Shown here: piece by piece, positions 8,701 to 10,107 of the stretch | How positions within the stretch are numbered: position 1 is the first letter of the stretch | How the letters are laid out: the number at the start of each line of letters is the position of its first letter | Source of the DNA: Euperipatoides rowelli | Taxonomy: Eukaryota > Onychophora > Udeonychophora > Euonychophora > Peripatopsidae | NCBI GenBank assembly: GCA_003024985.2 | Contig: PXIH01S0004481.1 | DNA: 10,107 bases | Direction: 5' to 3' (one strand) | Made by a program: the position numbers and the translations under genes | Notes under the pieces: model-generated | What the model was told of the DNA's origin: nothing | What the model saw: only the letters and a program-made list of their open reading frames with translations | Database searches by the model: none

Positions 8701-9680
8701 ACAATCATTCATTGATTCATTTTTAATATTGATTGTTCTGAGGTTGCACCACTTATCAACAAGATCTAGAGTTAACATTTACCTGTGTAGTTTAACCTTA
8801 CAAGATATTAAGTAAATAATATGATATTAATGTGAAAAATGTTTATGATTAATAAAGGAAAATAAAATTGTTTCTTAATGTGTATGCGCTGACTCAAATG
8901 GAAAAATTTGCTCTGGTCATGTCAGTGACAGATGGTGACTTTTCCAGGTCTGAAGCTAGTCCTATTTCTAAAGCTCTATAATTGCTTATAATATAATTTA
9001 AAAATAAATAAATATTCAATTGGAATTTTAAAATTTAATATATAAATCAATTATCACAACCATGAAAATTTATTTGCAAGAAAATTGAGTCAGAATTATC
9101 CATCTTTACAGTCGATATGTGATTAAACTGAGAAGAAGTTAAATTGTTTTGCTTCAGTATTAAATCTTCATTGACAACATGCATACATACTGTATGATTC
9201 TGGGGTTAAGTTTGGTTTTCTTAGTTTTAATGAATTTTTATTGCTAGATCGAAGTGAAATTAAAGAAATTGCATACTTTATATAATTTACAGAAGACAAA
9301 GTGAAGTGAGACACTTTTGATAAGAGCCTGATGCTTAGCATTACTTGCACCCATATAAATCCACCACTGGGTGCTGTTATTGCTGGTTAATTATGTTATT
9401 TCCCAAAGTATAAAATAATATTGGCAAACATAATACAGTATTTATTTCTAATTGTTTTCCTTTTATTGTAATTGGTATTTTTTTAATATGAATCTAAGAT
9501 TAAAATTAAATTAATAAAATATTAATTATGCTCAGTAGGCTACTTAAAACAATTGCATATACATTTCAAGATATTGATAACTGTTATTGGTAACATAAAA
9601 TTAAACACTGACAAATTAATAAATTATTATCTGGCCTTTTCAAAAACAGTTTTTAAAAAAATTGACTGGACTAAGCTGTA

Positions 9681-9698
9681 TAATTAAAATTTTAATTA
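9681..9698. repeat. perfect 18-bp AT palindrome
   Basis: TAATTAAAATTTTAATTA is its own reverse complement. In DNA this AT-rich such a palindrome may be chance; it is recorded without a function. Confidence 0.6.
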
Positions 9699-9968
9699 AT
9701 TTATATAATTTTTAAAGCCCCAATCATATGATGTTGATGTAATTATTGTTAAATATAATGTGCTTATAAAATATTAAAGATAGCTTACAAATACTATACA
9801 AAAAAATTATTGAGTATCTTCTGGCCCCACTATATGGATGGGATTAGTGTTTTGTATCTTTTCTTGCCCAAGCACAAAGTCAACTTGGACTATATAACAA
9901 AAAAATCTTTAGGAAATAACCTGCTATATTTTCAACTGTGAGTTTAAAATCCTCAGTGGACAAGATCA

Positions 9969-9982
9969 GGGGGGTTGGGGGG
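9969..9982 (+). repeat. double G-run (six G, TT, six G)
   Basis: Two runs of six G separated by TT stand out in an otherwise AT-rich region. Two runs alone do not make the usual four-run intramolecular quadruplex, although each six-run could in principle supply two short tracts. Confidence 0.8.
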
Positions 9983-10107
9983 CATTTACAGTTGTGACAA
10001 GCATTAGGGGCTTTAAGCAATTGATTTGCCTTAATATTTAATTTTCTTTTCATATTTAACTGAGTGAATATTAATATTCTCAAGTAATCTACAGTATATT
10101 GTATATA

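Larger units (their letters stand above)
8701..10107. other. AT-rich non-coding stretch, probably the next intron
   Basis: No further exon of the phosphodiesterase was recognised: no stretch after an acceptor in the required phase gives a GAF-like peptide. A less AT-rich patch near 8885-8970 contains TGTCAGTGACA and ends with TTTCCAG, but the frame after it is short and unconvincing. Reverse frames at 9168-9350 and 9880-10083 look like chance. Confidence 0.5.

Noticed and set aside
8885-8990. Less AT-rich patch after the exon with an AG that could be an acceptor (TTTCCAG)
   Set aside because: There is a weak pyrimidine tract before it, and the frame after it ends within about 15 codons with no GAF-like sequence or donor.
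9880-10083. 67-codon reverse-strand open frame with CHNCKCPP
   Set aside because: The cysteine-rich look comes from a short stretch beside the double G-run; no zinc-binding pattern continues and the rest is chance-like.

Overview
The window looks like nuclear DNA of an animal, probably an arthropod or another invertebrate with an AT-rich genome. It has long AT-rich non-coding stretches, few CpGs, one short exon with good splice sites, a minisatellite array and decayed DNA-transposon remnants. There is no sign of prokaryotic gene organisation, and no rRNA, tRNA or CRISPR was seen. Two bases are unresolved (N at 4342 and 8606). No complete gene is present.

Layout. Positions 1-1065 are AT-rich with an imperfect hairpin near the left end and an unrecognised 100-codon reverse-strand open frame in a locally CpG-rich patch. 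About 1066-2907 is a tandem array of roughly 63 units of about 29 bp. Variant units recur at multiples of 29 bp, giving higher-order periods of about 348, 202 and 170-173 bp. The array ends next to an 11-C run. From 3510 to 4145 a family of short inverted-repeat sequences occurs: a 175-bp MITE-like element with 27-bp terminal inverted repeats, a solitary end motif, and a separate strong hairpin carrying a related motif. About 4544-5289 is an old non-autonomous element with hAT-like ends and an imperfect 8-bp target duplication. From 5298 to 8523 the sequence is featureless and AT-rich, most simply intron.

The only protein-coding feature I can support is a 171-bp plus-strand exon at 8524-8694. 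It has a branch-point candidate, a pyrimidine tract, a CAG acceptor and a GTAAGT donor. It encodes a segment like the short N-terminal motif found ahead of the GAF domains in cyclic-nucleotide phosphodiesterases of the PDE5/10/11 group. It is symmetric (phase 1 at both ends), so including or skipping it would keep the reading frame. Neighbouring exons lie outside the window or were not recognisable. The sequence after it, to 10107, is most simply the next intron.

I did not find a convincing undescribed biological system. The items most worth checking are the higher-order structure of the satellite, the inverted-repeat family at 3510-4145, the symmetric phosphodiesterase exon and the CpG-rich open frame near the left end.
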